Position numbers and translations under genes: made by a program | Assembly (NCBI GenBank): GCA_035711805.1 | Contig: DASTBV010000097.1 | Location: 45,375 to 109,374 of the forward strand | DNA length: 64,000 nt | Direction of reading: 5' to 3' | From: Gp6-AA40 sp035711805 | GTDB lineage: Bacteria; Acidobacteriota; Vicinamibacteria; Vicinamibacterales; UBA2999 | Shown here: positions 1 through 7,954 of the stretch, one piece after another | How positions within the stretch are numbered: position 1 is the stretch's first letter | Layout: each line of letters begins with the position of its first letter | The notes under the pieces: model-generated | The model's database searches: none | The model's input: the letters and a program-made list of their open reading frames with translations, nothing else | Told to the model about the DNA's origin: nothing

Positions 1-2
1 GC

Positions 3-353
3 CTGGTGCGGGCGGCGGCAGAGCGGGCCGATCTCCTCGTCCACTATCACGCCGCCGTCAACGAACGTCTGGAGGTGACGGCACGCCCCGGGCGGTTGCG
101 GGACTGCGTCGCCGACGACTGCCGCGCCGAGGCGACGACCTACGAGGCGGGGACACTTGTCATCGATCTGGTCGATGCATCAACCCACCGCCTCGTCTGG
201 CGCGGCTGGGCCGAACACCGGCTGGAAGACATGCTCGACGATCCGGTCGAGGTCAAGCGGCGGGTTGACAGCGGAGTGCGTCGAATCTTCGCCACGCTGC
301 CGCGGACGGTGGCCGCCACGTCGCGCCGAACGGCGCCGGAGGATCTGCGATGA
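3..353 (+). CDS. DUF4136-like protein, 5' end cut by window edge
   Basis: The reading frame is open at the window edge, so only the C-terminal part is present. The product aligns by eye with the complete protein encoded just downstream: both share the VHYHA segment, a cysteine pair in a D-C-x-A context, a xGTLxxDLxDAxTxxLVWRGxA block and an RIF-T-LPR end. This makes the two genes tandem paralogues of the DUF4136 family, which are small envelope lipoproteins of unknown function. A GTG at position 6 is probably internal rather than the start. The stop overlaps the next start by 4 bp (ATGA), so the two are probably translationally coupled. Confidence 0.75.
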   Translation: MVRAAAERADLLVHYHAAVNERLEVTARPGRLRDCVADDCRAEATTYEAGTLVIDLVDASTHRLVWRGWAEHRLEDMLDDPVEVKRRVDSGVRRIFATLPRTVAATSRRTAPEDLR

Positions 354-886
354 CACCCGTCCGACGGATGATCTCTGGTTTCGCGATCGCCGCTACGGCG
401 ATTGCCGCGGCGTGCGCTCCGATCACGGTCACGTCGTTCACCCAGCGCGGCGTTGACCTGGCCGCGTATCGCACGTTTGCCTGGGAGCGGATCGTGACCA
501 ATGTTCCAGGGGACCCGCGTCTCGACAACAACGCGTTTTTCCATGATTACCTGCGCGACGCGGTCGAACGCGAGCTGCTCGGGCGCGGCTACGAGCACAC
601 GAGCCTGCAGCCCGATCTGTACGTGCACTATCACGCGACGGCGCAGCAGAGGGTCCTGGTGGGCGATCTGCAGGTGGGGAGCGAGCGGTGCCGCGACTGC
701 GCCGCGGAGGTGTACGACGAAGGAACGCTGCTCGTCGATCTGACCGACGCGCGCACCGGCGCACTCGTCTGGCGCGGGGTCGCGCAGTCTGGGCTCGCCG
801 CCGCCGTGAACAACCAGCTGCGGATGGAAGAGACCATCGACAGCGTCGTCACACGCATCTTCACGAAGCTGCCGCGCCGGAGCTGA
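350..886 (+). CDS. DUF4136 family lipoprotein
   Basis: This 178-residue protein starts with a positively charged, hydrophobic signal sequence ending in an A-A-A-C segment near residue 22. That is a slightly degenerate lipobox, so export and lipidation are likely but not certain. The body carries the DUF4136 features: an early YRTFAWE segment, VHYHA, and a C-terminal D-x-R-T-G-A-L-V-W-R-G block. The function of the family is unknown; members are usually envelope proteins. It overlaps the preceding paralogue by 4 bp and lies 24 bp before the first UspA gene, so it may be the upstream part of the stress operon that follows. Confidence 0.8.
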   Translation: MTPVRRMISGFAIAATAIAAACAPITVTSFTQRGVDLAAYRTFAWERIVTNVPGDPRLDNNAFFHDYLRDAVERELLGRGYEHTSLQPDLYVHYHATAQQRVLVGDLQVGSERCRDCAAEVYDEGTLLVDLTDARTGALVWRGVAQSGLAAAVNNQLRMEETIDSVVTRIFTKLPRRS

Positions 887-910
887 CGGCGCGGCGGGAA
901 GGAAAGCGAC

Positions 911-1807
911 ATGGTCGCCATCAGACGCATTCTGTGCCCCGTCGACTTCTCGGACTTCTCGCGGCACGCGCTCGACTACGCGGCCGGCATTGCCCGCTGG
1001 TACGGCGCCCGGATTACGGCGCTGCACGTCGTTCCGCCGATCGCGTCGATGCTGCCGGTGTCGGGAGAAGGGCTGTATCCGCCGCTGGTGTTCCGGCCTG
1101 AAGACCTGGACCAGTTCCGGACGGAGCTCGCGTCGTTCGTGCGTCCGAGTGGCATCGAGGCCCTGGACGCCGAAGTCGTTCAGGGAAGCGTGACCGCAGA
1201 GATCGCGCGACTCGCGACAGAGCTTCCCGCCGATCTGCTCGTCATGGGATCGCACGGCCGGTCGGGCTTTGAACGTCTGATGCTGGGATCGGTCACGGAG
1301 AGACTGCTGCGCAACGCGCCGTGTCCGGTACTGACTGTGCCGGCTCGTGCGCCCGCTGTGGCGCCCGTCAACGCGCTGTTCAGCCGCGTGCTCTGCGCGG
1401 TGGACTTCTCGCCAGCATCGCTCAATGCGATCACCCTCGCACAATCGCTGGCAGGTGAGGCGGCCGCACGGCTGTGTGTGATGCACGTGCTCGAGCCGGT
1501 ATCGGTGTTCGAGCCGGTCGTCGCCGTCGGTGCTGATGGCCTTCCGGCCGTGAGTGCCGACCACCGCCGTGAGGTGCGACATCGCCTCGAGGGGCTCGTC
1601 GCCGGTGAGACGCGGGCGTTTACGGATGTCGCGGAGGTCGTCGTCTCGGGCAAGCCGTACAAAGAGATTCTCCGGACCGCCGGCGAACAACGGTCCGATC
1701 TGATCGTGATCGGAGCGCATGGCGGACGCCTCGGCGTGGCGGCCTTCGGCTCGACAACGGCCCATGTGGTGAGGGAGGCACAATGTCCGGTCCTCACGGT
1801 GCGTTGA
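911..1807 (+). CDS. Tandem universal stress protein (UspA x2)
   Basis: The 298-residue product is two UspA domains in tandem, roughly residues 1-145 and 155-298. Each opens with the typical RxxLCPVDFS / RVLCAVDFS strand. Each ends with a G-x-H-G-containing nucleotide-binding stretch (GSHGRSG and GAHGG) followed by CPVLTV, the usual Usp C-terminus. Tandem Usp proteins are cytosolic, commonly bind ATP, and are induced by starvation or hypoxia. A purine-rich GGAAGG ribosome site precedes the ATG. It is the first of three tandem-Usp genes in one operon; a fourth lies at 14318. The precise role cannot be read from the sequence. Confidence 0.93.
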   Translation: MVAIRRILCPVDFSDFSRHALDYAAGIARWYGARITALHVVPPIASMLPVSGEGLYPPLVFRPEDLDQFRTELASFVRPSGIEALDAEVVQGSVTAEIARLATELPADLLVMGSHGRSGFERLMLGSVTERLLRNAPCPVLTVPARAPAVAPVNALFSRVLCAVDFSPASLNAITLAQSLAGEAAARLCVMHVLEPVSVFEPVVAVGADGLPAVSADHRREVRHRLEGLVAGETRAFTDVAEVVVSGKPYKEILRTAGEQRSDLIVIGAHGGRLGVAAFGSTTAHVVREAQCPVLTVR

Positions 1808-1836
1808 CGCCGGCAGCCTCCCTGGAGGCGACGGCG

Positions 1837-2742
1837 ATGTTTGCGATTCGTCGCATCCTGTGCCCTGTCGATTTCTCGGAGGAGTCTCGACGCGGGCTCG
1901 AGCACGCAGTCGCCATTGCGCGGCGCTGGGGCGCGCGGCTGGAAGTGCTCCACGTCTATCAGGCCGCGTCTCCGTTCGACGTCGTTGCCCCCGATGATGA
2001 AACAGCGGTCACCGATCCGCAGCTGGACATGCTGCGCACGGCGCTGGAAAACTTCGTGCAGCCGATGGCGGGAAACGTCGCCGTGACGTTGCGGCTGCTG
2101 CATGGGACCGCCGCGCGGCGGCCCATCGTGAGAGAAGCAGACGCCATTGACGCGGATCTGCTCGTCATCGGTTCGCACGGCCGCAGCGGCGTCGAGCGAT
2201 TCCTGCTCGGATCGACGAGCGAGTCGATCGTGAAGACGGCGACGTGCCCTGTGCTGGTTGCGCCATCCGGCGCCGGACCGGCGCACGACGGCCGGTTCCG
2301 GCGCATTCTCTGCGGCATCGACTTTTCCGCGCCGTCGCTGCGGGCGTACCGCTACGCCGTACAGCTCGCCGCGGCGGACGATCAGAACGACGCGGAACTG
2401 ACGCTGCTGCACGCGATTGAAATGCCGCCGGAATTGCGCGACCGGCAGATCGCGGCGGCCTTTGACGTCGCGGCCGTCCGGACGGCCACCGAAGTCGCCG
2501 CGCGCCAGCGCCTCGAGCGGCTGTCGCCCGGTCACGACGCACCGTCGGTCCGAATTGTCGCCAGGGTCGCCGAGGGGCGTGCGGACCGGCAGATCGTGGA
2601 AACCGCGCGTCAGCTGCACGCTGACGTGATTGTGCTCGGTATCCATGGACGAAACGTCGTCGACCGGTGGCTGTTCGGGTCGAACACGCAGGCGGTTGTG
2701 GGCGACGCTCCCTGTCCGGTGCTCTTACTTCAGCCGGACTAG
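1837..2742 (+). CDS. Tandem universal stress protein (UspA x2)
   Basis: This is a second tandem-Usp protein of 301 residues, with domain starts MFAIRRILCPVDFS and RRILCGIDFS and the nucleotide-binding motifs GSHGRSG and GIHGRN. I chose the ATG at 1837 over an in-frame ATG at 1783. It has a GGAGG ribosome site at 1824-1828, matches the usual Usp N-terminus, and avoids a 25-bp overlap with the preceding gene. It lies between two other Usp genes and is probably co-transcribed with them. The second domain has diverged more from the Usp consensus than the first, which hints at separate roles for the two halves. Confidence 0.92.
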   Translation: MFAIRRILCPVDFSEESRRGLEHAVAIARRWGARLEVLHVYQAASPFDVVAPDDETAVTDPQLDMLRTALENFVQPMAGNVAVTLRLLHGTAARRPIVREADAIDADLLVIGSHGRSGVERFLLGSTSESIVKTATCPVLVAPSGAGPAHDGRFRRILCGIDFSAPSLRAYRYAVQLAAADDQNDAELTLLHAIEMPPELRDRQIAAAFDVAAVRTATEVAARQRLERLSPGHDAPSVRIVARVAEGRADRQIVETARQLHADVIVLGIHGRNVVDRWLFGSNTQAVVGDAPCPVLLLQPD

Positions 2743-2765
2743 GAACCGCGAACAGGAGGCTGGCC

Positions 2766-2906
2766 ATGAAAGCCGCACGATGCGTGACAACCTGGTGCGC
2801 GCTCGTCGTGTTCGGAGCGTTGATGCCGCGAGGCGAACCGGCGGATAAGGCCGGCGTGCTGTTGATCCGGCCGGTTACCGAACATCCTCAGGAGGAATCG
2901 TCATGA
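2766..2906 (+). CDS. Small 46-residue protein with hydrophobic N-terminus
   Basis: A short ORF starts at an ATG preceded by AGGAGG with a good spacing, and it ends in a 4-bp ATGA overlap with the next Usp gene. The peptide has basic residues (KAAR), then a hydrophobic run around TWCALVVFGALMP, then a polar tail ending HPQEESS, so it could be a tiny membrane or secreted peptide. I recognise no family. The ribosome site and the coupled stop/start argue for translation. It may serve mainly to couple translation of the following Usp gene, whose own GGAGG site lies inside this ORF. Confidence 0.5.
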   Translation: MKAARCVTTWCALVVFGALMPRGEPADKAGVLLIRPVTEHPQEESS

Positions 2907-3796
2907 CCGCCATCACGCACATTCTGTGTCCGGTGGATTTCTCCGAGTTCTCGCGCCACGCCCTCGACAGTGCGGTGGCCATTGCCCGTCAGCAGCACGC
3001 GGCTGTAACCGCCCTCTACGTGGTGCCGCCGCCGCAGACGGTGTATCCGCCGATCGGCCTGGCCGCGTACGTGCCATACGTCTACACCGCTGCGGATCTA
3101 CAGGAGTTTCAAAAGACGCTCGCACGGTTCGTCGCGGCCGTCGATTACCCCGTGACCGCCGTGTCGGTCGAGGCGCTGGTGGTCGACGAAATCGTCGCAC
3201 GTGCGGCGGATCTGCCGGCCGATCTCATCGTGATGGGCACACACGGACGGTCGGGATTCGACCGTCTGGTGCTCGGCTCCGTCGCCGAGCGCGTGCTCGT
3301 CAAGGCCAAGTGTCCGGTGCTCACAGTTCCCAGGCGGGCTGCGGACGTCGCGCCGACGCCCGAGCGGCTCTTCCAAAACGTGCTGTGTCCAATCGACTTC
3401 TCACCTTCGTCGCTGGCCGCCCTCAAGTACGCGGAGGGTCTGGCTCGCGCCGGCGCGACGCTGCGCGTGCTGCATGTCGTCGAGCGACTGCCCGCCTGGC
3501 AGCTGGTTCCGGCGATGGCAACTGGTGCACCCGACGACCCGCTCGTCATCGTGCAGCAGGCGCGACGGCGTGTGCACAGTGTGATTCCGGCAGGGTTGCC
3601 GGCAACGCCCCCGGTACAGGAAATCGTCACCGAGGGAGACGCCGGTGACGAGATTCTGCGGGTCGCAGCCGACGGTCACGCCGATGTGATCGTCATGGGC
3701 GCCCATGCCGGACGTGCGGGGCTGCTCGGGTTCGGGTCGACCACGCACGATGTGCTTCGCGGCGCCGCGTGTCCGGTGCTGTCAGTCCGGGCCTGA
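2903..3796 (+). CDS. Tandem universal stress protein (UspA x2)
   Basis: This is the third tandem-Usp protein of the operon, with 297 residues. The first domain opens ITHILCPVDFSEFSRHALD and the second NVLCPIDFSPSSLAALKYA. The ATP-binding type motifs are GTHGRSGFDRLVLGS and GAHAGRAGLLGFGST, each followed by CPVL. The protein resembles the first Usp of the cluster more than the second, for example in the SEFSRHALD stretch and the bulky loop near residues 45-65. That suggests recent duplication. The start follows a GGAGGA site inside the preceding small ORF. Confidence 0.93.
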   Translation: MTAITHILCPVDFSEFSRHALDSAVAIARQQHAAVTALYVVPPPQTVYPPIGLAAYVPYVYTAADLQEFQKTLARFVAAVDYPVTAVSVEALVVDEIVARAADLPADLIVMGTHGRSGFDRLVLGSVAERVLVKAKCPVLTVPRRAADVAPTPERLFQNVLCPIDFSPSSLAALKYAEGLARAGATLRVLHVVERLPAWQLVPAMATGAPDDPLVIVQQARRRVHSVIPAGLPATPPVQEIVTEGDAGDEILRVAADGHADVIVMGAHAGRAGLLGFGSTTHDVLRGAACPVLSVRA

Positions 3797-3814
3797 CGCC
3801 TCCGGGGACCGACG

Positions 3815-4579
3815 ATGCTGCGGCTGCTGCCCGGGGGTGCTGAAGCGGTGCGGTCGGGTTCGAGAGCCGACCGCGTGCTTCTCGAGGGGCCGCATTCCAG
3901 GCGCAAGGATCTGTGGCTGGTACTGCGGACCGTGCGCGATTTCATTGCCGGATTCCGCACGCTCCACTTCGTCGGTCCATGCGTGACCGTCTTCGGCTCG
4001 GCGCGCTTTACCGAATCGCATCCGTACTACTCGCTCGGCCGCGACGTGGGCAAGGCACTGGCGGGGATGGGCTTTACCGTCCTGACGGGCGGCGGTCCGG
4101 GGCTCATGGAAGCGGCCAACCGCGGTGCGCGGGACGCCGGGGGCCGCTCCGTCGGATGCAATATCGAGTTGCCGAAAGAGCAGGCGCCGAACGCCTATCT
4201 CGATCGGTCCGTGACGTGCCGCTACTTCTTCGTGCGCAAGGTGCTCCTCTTCAAATACTCGTACGCCTTCGTGGCGCTGCCTGGCGGCTTCGGCACGCTC
4301 GACGAGTTGATGGAGGCCCTGACCCTCATTCAGACGGGCAAGATCGCCAACTTCCCGGTTGTTCTCCTCGGCACCGCGTACTGGCGTCCGTTCCAGCAGC
4401 TCCTGGCGCGGCTGGCCGCGGCGGGAACCATCGATCGATCAGACCTGCGTCTGCTGCTGGTTACCGACGGCGTCCCGGAGATGGTGCGGCACATCGAACG
4501 CTACGCCGTGCGCCGCTTCGGACTGGTGGCGCCGACGCGCCTGCTCGGAGAGCGGGCCCCGCGTCGCAGAGCGGCCTGA
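3815..4579 (+). CDS. LOG family protein (Rossmann fold nucleotide-binding, TIGR00730-like)
   Basis: The 254-residue product contains the LOG / lysine-decarboxylase-like signature. TVFGSARF begins the Rossmann fold near residue 60, GGGPGLMEAANRGA follows near residue 95, and the PGGFGTLDE active-site motif lies near residue 155. Members with this motif are phosphoribohydrolases that release the base from nucleoside 5'-monophosphates; plant and actinobacterial homologues activate cytokinins. The gene follows the third Usp by 18 bp and is probably the last gene of that operon. The first 40 residues precede the family core, so the true start could be somewhat downstream. Confidence 0.87.
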   Translation: MLRLLPGGAEAVRSGSRADRVLLEGPHSRRKDLWLVLRTVRDFIAGFRTLHFVGPCVTVFGSARFTESHPYYSLGRDVGKALAGMGFTVLTGGGPGLMEAANRGARDAGGRSVGCNIELPKEQAPNAYLDRSVTCRYFFVRKVLLFKYSYAFVALPGGFGTLDELMEALTLIQTGKIANFPVVLLGTAYWRPFQQLLARLAAAGTIDRSDLRLLLVTDGVPEMVRHIERYAVRRFGLVAPTRLLGERAPRRRAA

Positions 4580-4691
4580 CACGGCCCAACCTCACCAGTT
4601 CGATCGTCACGTCGGTGCGTTTTCTTCGCAGCTGCTGCGGGCATTTTCGCGCTCGATCGACGGGAACCATGGAAATCGCTGGCATTCGGGC

Positions 4692-4707
4692 GGGCCTGCG
4701 CTTTGCT
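4692..4707 (+). promoter_or_regulatory. Sigma-54 type -24/-12 element, weaker match
   Basis: The -24 block is GGGCCTG, followed by 4 nt and a -12 block TTTGCT with exact GG-N10-GC spacing. The predicted start point is near 4718, 13 nt before the nitroreductase ATG at 4731. AT-rich candidate activator sites lie at 4617-4629 (GCGTTTTCTTCGC) and near 4637-4650, about 95 and 75 bp upstream of that start. Confidence 0.45.
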
Positions 4708-4730
4708 CAGGGACACGTAAGGAACGTCGA

Positions 4731-5351
4731 ATGGCAGCAGTAGCGAAATCGACGGAGCGGCCGCTGACCGCTCTCGACGTGATTTATGGACGGCGCTCGG
4801 TGCGATCGTATGCACGGACGCCGCTCGACGCGTCCACGATACGGGCGCTCCTCGACGCGGCCGTCCAGGCACCGACCGCCGTCCACGAACAGCCCTGGCT
4901 GTTCGTGGTCGTCGAAGCCCGGCAGGTGCTGGCGTACATCTCGGATCACGTCAAGGCGCTGCTGTCGCCCGAGGCGCCGGCGGCACGTGGCGACGCAGCC
5001 GGGGAGGCCGCGGCGGTGCACGGCGCGTTTCGAGAGCGGCTGGAGGATCCCGCGTTCGACCTGTTTTACGAGGCTCCCGCGCTGGTCGTCATCTGCGCAC
5101 GTCACCCCAACCCATTTGTCATCGCGGACTGCTGGCTGGCGGCCGAGAACCTGATGCTGGCGGCAACAGCGCTTGGACTGGGCAGCTGCTGCATCGGAGC
5201 GGCCACCCGCGCCCTGAACAGCCCGGAGATCAAGACACTGCTGAGCATGCCGGCGGACGTGCACGCGATTGCGCCGATTGTCGTCGGCATACCGGCTGGC
5301 ACCGTGGCGCCGGTGCCGCGGCGTGAGCCGGAAATCATTTCATGGCGGTAG
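4731..5351 (+). CDS. Nitroreductase family protein
   Basis: This 206-residue flavoprotein has the nitroreductase opening YGRRSVRSY near residue 22, the FMN-contact region AVQAPTAVHEQPWLFVVV, and the late A-A-T-A-L-G-L-G-S-C-C-I-G block. The family transfers two electrons from NAD(P)H through FMN to quinones or nitro compounds. Related Acg-type proteins are part of the mycobacterial DosR regulon. The ATG at 4731 is preceded by an AAGGA site and by a sigma-54 type promoter. Hsp20 follows after 16 bp, so the two are probably co-transcribed. The natural substrate is unknown. Confidence 0.88.
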   Translation: MAAVAKSTERPLTALDVIYGRRSVRSYARTPLDASTIRALLDAAVQAPTAVHEQPWLFVVVEARQVLAYISDHVKALLSPEAPAARGDAAGEAAAVHGAFRERLEDPAFDLFYEAPALVVICARHPNPFVIADCWLAAENLMLAATALGLGSCCIGAATRALNSPEIKTLLSMPADVHAIAPIVVGIPAGTVAPVPRREPEIISWR

Positions 5352-5367
5352 CGAGAAGGAGGGAAAC

Positions 5368-5874
5368 ATGGCCAAGAAGGAAACGACACTGACTCCAACG
5401 CGCGCGGAGCGCGATCCGTTTTCGCTGATTCGCGCGGAGGTCGATCGCTTCTTCAACGAGCCGGGCTGGACGGAATTCCGGTGGCCCGTGTTCCGCTTTG
5501 GGCGCCCGGCGGACGAGGCGTGGAGACCACAGGTTGATGTGTTCGAAAAGGACAATCGGCTGATCACCAGAATCGATTTGCCGGGTCTGAAGAAGGAAGA
5601 CGTCAAAGTCGAAGTCAGCGACGGCTACCTCGCGATCTCCGGCGAGCGCAGGAAGGAGGAGGAAGAGAAGGGTGACCAGTTCTATCGCTGCGAGCGCGAG
5701 TACGGGAGCTTCCAACGCGCCGTGCCGCTGCCCGAAGGCGTGAAACTCGAAGACGTCAAAGCCACGTTCGCTGACGGCGTTCTCGAAGTCAGCGTCCCGC
5801 TGCCGGCGAAACCCGAAGCCGCCGTTCGCAAGGTCGCCATCGAGGAGCCGCCAAAGGCGAAGGCCGCCGCATAG
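5368..5874 (+). CDS. Small heat shock protein, Hsp20/alpha-crystallin
   Basis: The 168-residue protein has an N-terminal arm with DPFSLIRAEVDRFF and an alpha-crystallin domain from about residue 50 (WRPQVDVFEKDNRLITRIDLPGLKKEDVKVEV). The domain ends with the conserved ADGVLEVSVPLP motif. The Ala/Pro-rich tail lacks an obvious I-x-I/V motif. Hsp20 proteins are ATP-independent holdases that keep unfolding proteins soluble. A strong GAAGGAGGG ribosome site precedes the ATG at 5368, which I prefer to an upstream in-frame start at 5269 that would overlap the nitroreductase gene. The context fits a stress operon with nitroreductase. Confidence 0.93.
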   Translation: MAKKETTLTPTRAERDPFSLIRAEVDRFFNEPGWTEFRWPVFRFGRPADEAWRPQVDVFEKDNRLITRIDLPGLKKEDVKVEVSDGYLAISGERRKEEEEKGDQFYRCEREYGSFQRAVPLPEGVKLEDVKATFADGVLEVSVPLPAKPEAAVRKVAIEEPPKAKAAA

Positions 5875-5891
5875 GCCGACGCGGTGACGCG

Positions 5892-6728
5892 ATGAATCGC
5901 GAAATCGCTGCGCGCCTCGAGGAAGCCGCCTGGCTGCTGCGCGACCAGGGCGCCGATCCCTATCGGGTCAACGCCTATCTTCGCGCCGCAGCCACCGTGC
6001 GGCGATGGCCTCACTCGCTGGACATCGTCTTTCGCGGGCGCGGCCTCGACGGCCTCGAGGAGCTGCCAGGCGTGGGACCGGGCATCGCGCGAGCGATTCG
6101 CGAGCTGATTACGCGCGGCCGCCTGCCGATGCTCGATCGATTGCGCGGCGCAGCGGATTCCGTGGCGGTGCTGGCGACGGTGCCGGGCATCGGACAGCGG
6201 TTGGCGCTGCGACTGCACGACGACCTGGGCATTCAGACGCTCGAGGATCTCGAGGCTGCCGCGCACGATGGGCGCTTGGAGCACGTGGCTGGTTTCGGCG
6301 TCAAGCGGCTCGCCGGCATCCGAGACTCGCTGGCGCATCGCCTGGGGCGACTGCGTGCGTCACCGGATCGGACCGGCGACGTCCCGATCGCGGAACTGCT
6401 GGACGTCGATCGCGAGTACCGGACCGCGGCGGCAGCCGGCACGTTGCGCACGATCGCACCGCGCCGGTTCAACCCGACGGGCGAGGCATGGCTTCCGATT
6501 CTGCATACCCGCCGCGGACCGCGGCGATACACAGCTCTCTTTTCGAACACGGCGCGCGCCCATCGCGCCGGAAAGACCAGAGACTGGGTGGTGCTGTATG
6601 TCGATGGGGCCGGCGCCGAACGCCAGTACACGGTCCTGACGGCGGCGCGCGGGCCGTCGCGCGGCTGCCGCATCGTCGCCGGCCGTGAGCAGGAGTGTCA
6701 ATCGCCGGTGAGTGCGACGGCGGCCTGA
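5892..6728 (+). CDS. Helix-hairpin-helix protein, PolX N-terminal-like
   Basis: The first 150 residues look like the N-terminal 8-kDa region of family X DNA polymerases. MNREIAARLEEAAWLLRDQGADPYRVNAYLRAA is followed by two HhH motifs, ELPGVGPGIARAI near residue 58 and TVPGIGQRLALRL near residue 100. No polymerase or PHP domain follows. Instead there is a C-terminal segment of about 120 residues that I do not recognise, with PRRFNPTGEAWLPILHT and RDWVVLYVD. The protein probably binds DNA; a catalytic role is not supported. It follows Hsp20 by 17 bp and is likely in the same transcription unit. Confidence 0.8.
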   Translation: MNREIAARLEEAAWLLRDQGADPYRVNAYLRAAATVRRWPHSLDIVFRGRGLDGLEELPGVGPGIARAIRELITRGRLPMLDRLRGAADSVAVLATVPGIGQRLALRLHDDLGIQTLEDLEAAAHDGRLEHVAGFGVKRLAGIRDSLAHRLGRLRASPDRTGDVPIAELLDVDREYRTAAAAGTLRTIAPRRFNPTGEAWLPILHTRRGPRRYTALFSNTARAHRAGKTRDWVVLYVDGAGAERQYTVLTAARGPSRGCRIVAGREQECQSPVSATAA

Positions 6729-6756
6729 CGCCTAGCCACCCGATGCTCATCTGCCG

Positions 6757-6772
6757 CGGCTCAATGTTTGCT
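6757..6772 (+). promoter_or_regulatory. Sigma-54 type -24/-12 element
   Basis: CGGCTCA, 4 nt, TTGCT with GG-N10-GC spacing. The predicted start point is near 6783, 21 nt before the ATG at 6804. No clear palindromic activator site is seen at the usual distance, which would fall inside the preceding gene. Confidence 0.45.
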
Positions 6773-6803
6773 CTCCATCTCTGTGTTGGATTGGAGGCGA
6801 CAT

Positions 6804-7301
6804 ATGAAACCGAGATTGCGCGCCGTCGTGTTGGTGCTTGCTGCGGCAGCGTTGCTGGCACCCGGTGCACCGGCCGCGGAACCGGCCCTCGAAGGGATGT
6901 ACACCGCGCAGGGGTCCAACCCCGATGGCTCCGAGTACCGCGGTGTCGTCAAGATCGTGCGCCGAGGGGAGGGTTTCATGGTCGCGTGGCTTTTTCCCCA
7001 TCTTGTCGGCGAGGAGATGCTGCTCGTGCTCAAGTCAGCCGGCGTCGGACTGGTCAGCGGTGGAACGTTGGCCGTCAGCTATTACGGTCAGGACGTCACT
7101 GGCATCGCCCTCTATCAGATTGAGAGCGGCGGGCAGCGTCTGGTCGGCCGATGGGCAGCCGCGAATGGCGAGGGCCAAGTGCAGTCTGAAACGCTGACGA
7201 AGCTGGCGATCCCGGCAGCCACGCCAGACACTGAAACGCCTCTGCCGCCGGGATCGAAGAAACCAGGGCAAGCGGTTGTGCTGCGCACTGGCGGCCGGTG
7301 A
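6804..7301 (+). CDS. Secreted protein, LIC10280-like fold possible, unknown function
   Basis: The 165-residue product has a clear Sec signal peptide (MKPRLRAVVLVLAAAALLAPGAPAAE). The body repeats a glycine-rich beta pattern: LEGMYTAQGSNPDGSEYRG, then GVGLVSGGTLAVSYYG, then a LYQIESGGQRLVGRWAAANGEG segment. This arrangement resembles proteins annotated as LIC10280-type or fibronectin-binding-like in soil bacteria, but I am not sure of the family and assign no function. The ATG at 6804 has a GGAGG site; an in-frame ATG at 6768 would disrupt the signal peptide. The protein probably acts in the periplasm or outside the cell. Confidence 0.7.
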   Translation: MKPRLRAVVLVLAAAALLAPGAPAAEPALEGMYTAQGSNPDGSEYRGVVKIVRRGEGFMVAWLFPHLVGEEMLLVLKSAGVGLVSGGTLAVSYYGQDVTGIALYQIESGGQRLVGRWAAANGEGQVQSETLTKLAIPAATPDTETPLPPGSKKPGQAVVLRTGGR

Positions 7302-7323
7302 TCCGTCACACCGCACCGACGCG

Positions 7324-7449
7324 TCAGCGGAGACGAGTATCCCGGTGGGCGTTCCGGATAACGCCTTCGACCGCGTGCACGTCGAATGGTTTGTTCATCA
7401 CATAGTAGGCACCGCGTTCCCGGCACGCGGAACCGGCGCTCGTCGCCAT
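7324..7449 (-). pseudogene. Remnant of a response-regulator receiver domain (C-terminal tail)
   Basis: On the minus strand about 41 codons before a stop read as the end of a receiver domain. A-C-R-E-R-G-A-Y-Y-V-M-N-K-P-F-D matches the usual alpha4-beta5 region with the conserved Lys-Pro, and is followed by a VEGVIRNAH helix. Upstream in the same frame the phospho-acceptor Asp region is absent and the sequence no longer resembles a receiver. I therefore read this as a decayed fragment. The remainder of the 7302-7614 stretch holds this remnant plus the promoter region of the next gene. Confidence 0.55.
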
Positions 7450-7576
7450 GTCAACGAACCGATCGCTACGGAATATTCGACACCGAAGCAGGAAAACTTC
7501 AGCGGGGGATCCCTGCTGATTTTCGTTGCGAGACGGGATTTCGTGTGAGACGCGCGCCTTTCCACGCGACGGGACG

Positions 7577-7592
7577 TGGCGTGCCTCTTGCC
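7577..7592 (+). promoter_or_regulatory. Sigma-54 type -24/-12 element
   Basis: TGGCGTG, 4 nt, TTGCC with GG-N10-GC spacing. The predicted start point is near 7603, just upstream of the GGAGG site and the ATG at 7615. AT-rich candidates for activator binding lie around 7490-7499 and 7513-7527 (GAAAACTTCAGC and GCTGATTTTC, imperfect inverted copies of each other), about 107 and 83 bp upstream. Confidence 0.55.
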
Positions 7593-7614
7593 GTGAGGGC
7601 ACCTGGAGGTAGCT

Positions 7615-7881
7615 ATGGCGATTGCCACTGGAGCTGCAACTGCGGTCGACGTGATCAAGGAACGGTGGGCACCGGCGCTGGACACCCTGGACGAGAGGAT
7701 CCGCCAGGGACGGCGCGCCGTCGTCCGCGGTCGGCACGCCGTGGAAGATGCGGCGGCGGCCACCACGCAGATCGTCAGGACACGACCGCTGCGCGCCGTG
7801 ATGATCGCCGCCGGGGCGGGAGTGTTTACCGGCGGCGTGCTCGGTTTTGGACTCGGCTGGCTGGCACGCAACAGGAAGTAG
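7615..7881 (+). CDS. Small membrane-anchored protein, ElaB/YqjD (DUF883)-like
   Basis: The 88-residue protein has an amphipathic, charged first half (DVIKERWAPALDTLDERIRQGRRAVVRGRHAVEDAAAAT). A single C-terminal transmembrane helix rich in glycine and alanine (PLRAVMIAAGAGVFTGGVLGFGLGWLARNRK) follows. This architecture is that of ElaB/YqjD-type proteins, which are tail-anchored in the inner membrane and bind ribosomes in stationary phase in enteric bacteria. Homology is judged from architecture only. A CTGGAGG ribosome site and a sigma-54 type promoter precede it, which fits expression under stress. Confidence 0.7.
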   Translation: MAIATGAATAVDVIKERWAPALDTLDERIRQGRRAVVRGRHAVEDAAAATTQIVRTRPLRAVMIAAGAGVFTGGVLGFGLGWLARNRK

Positions 7882-7954
7882 CGACGCGTGCGCGTATTCT
7901 GAACACGACACGGGAGCGTGAAGCTGGTGTCCGCTCTTCGCGGAAGGCGGATGT

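Noticed and set aside
140..1783. 547-codon open frame on the minus strand
   Set aside because: It is antisense to the DUF4136 and usp genes, has Arg/His-rich composition and no recognisable domain. This is typical of a GC-rich shadow frame.
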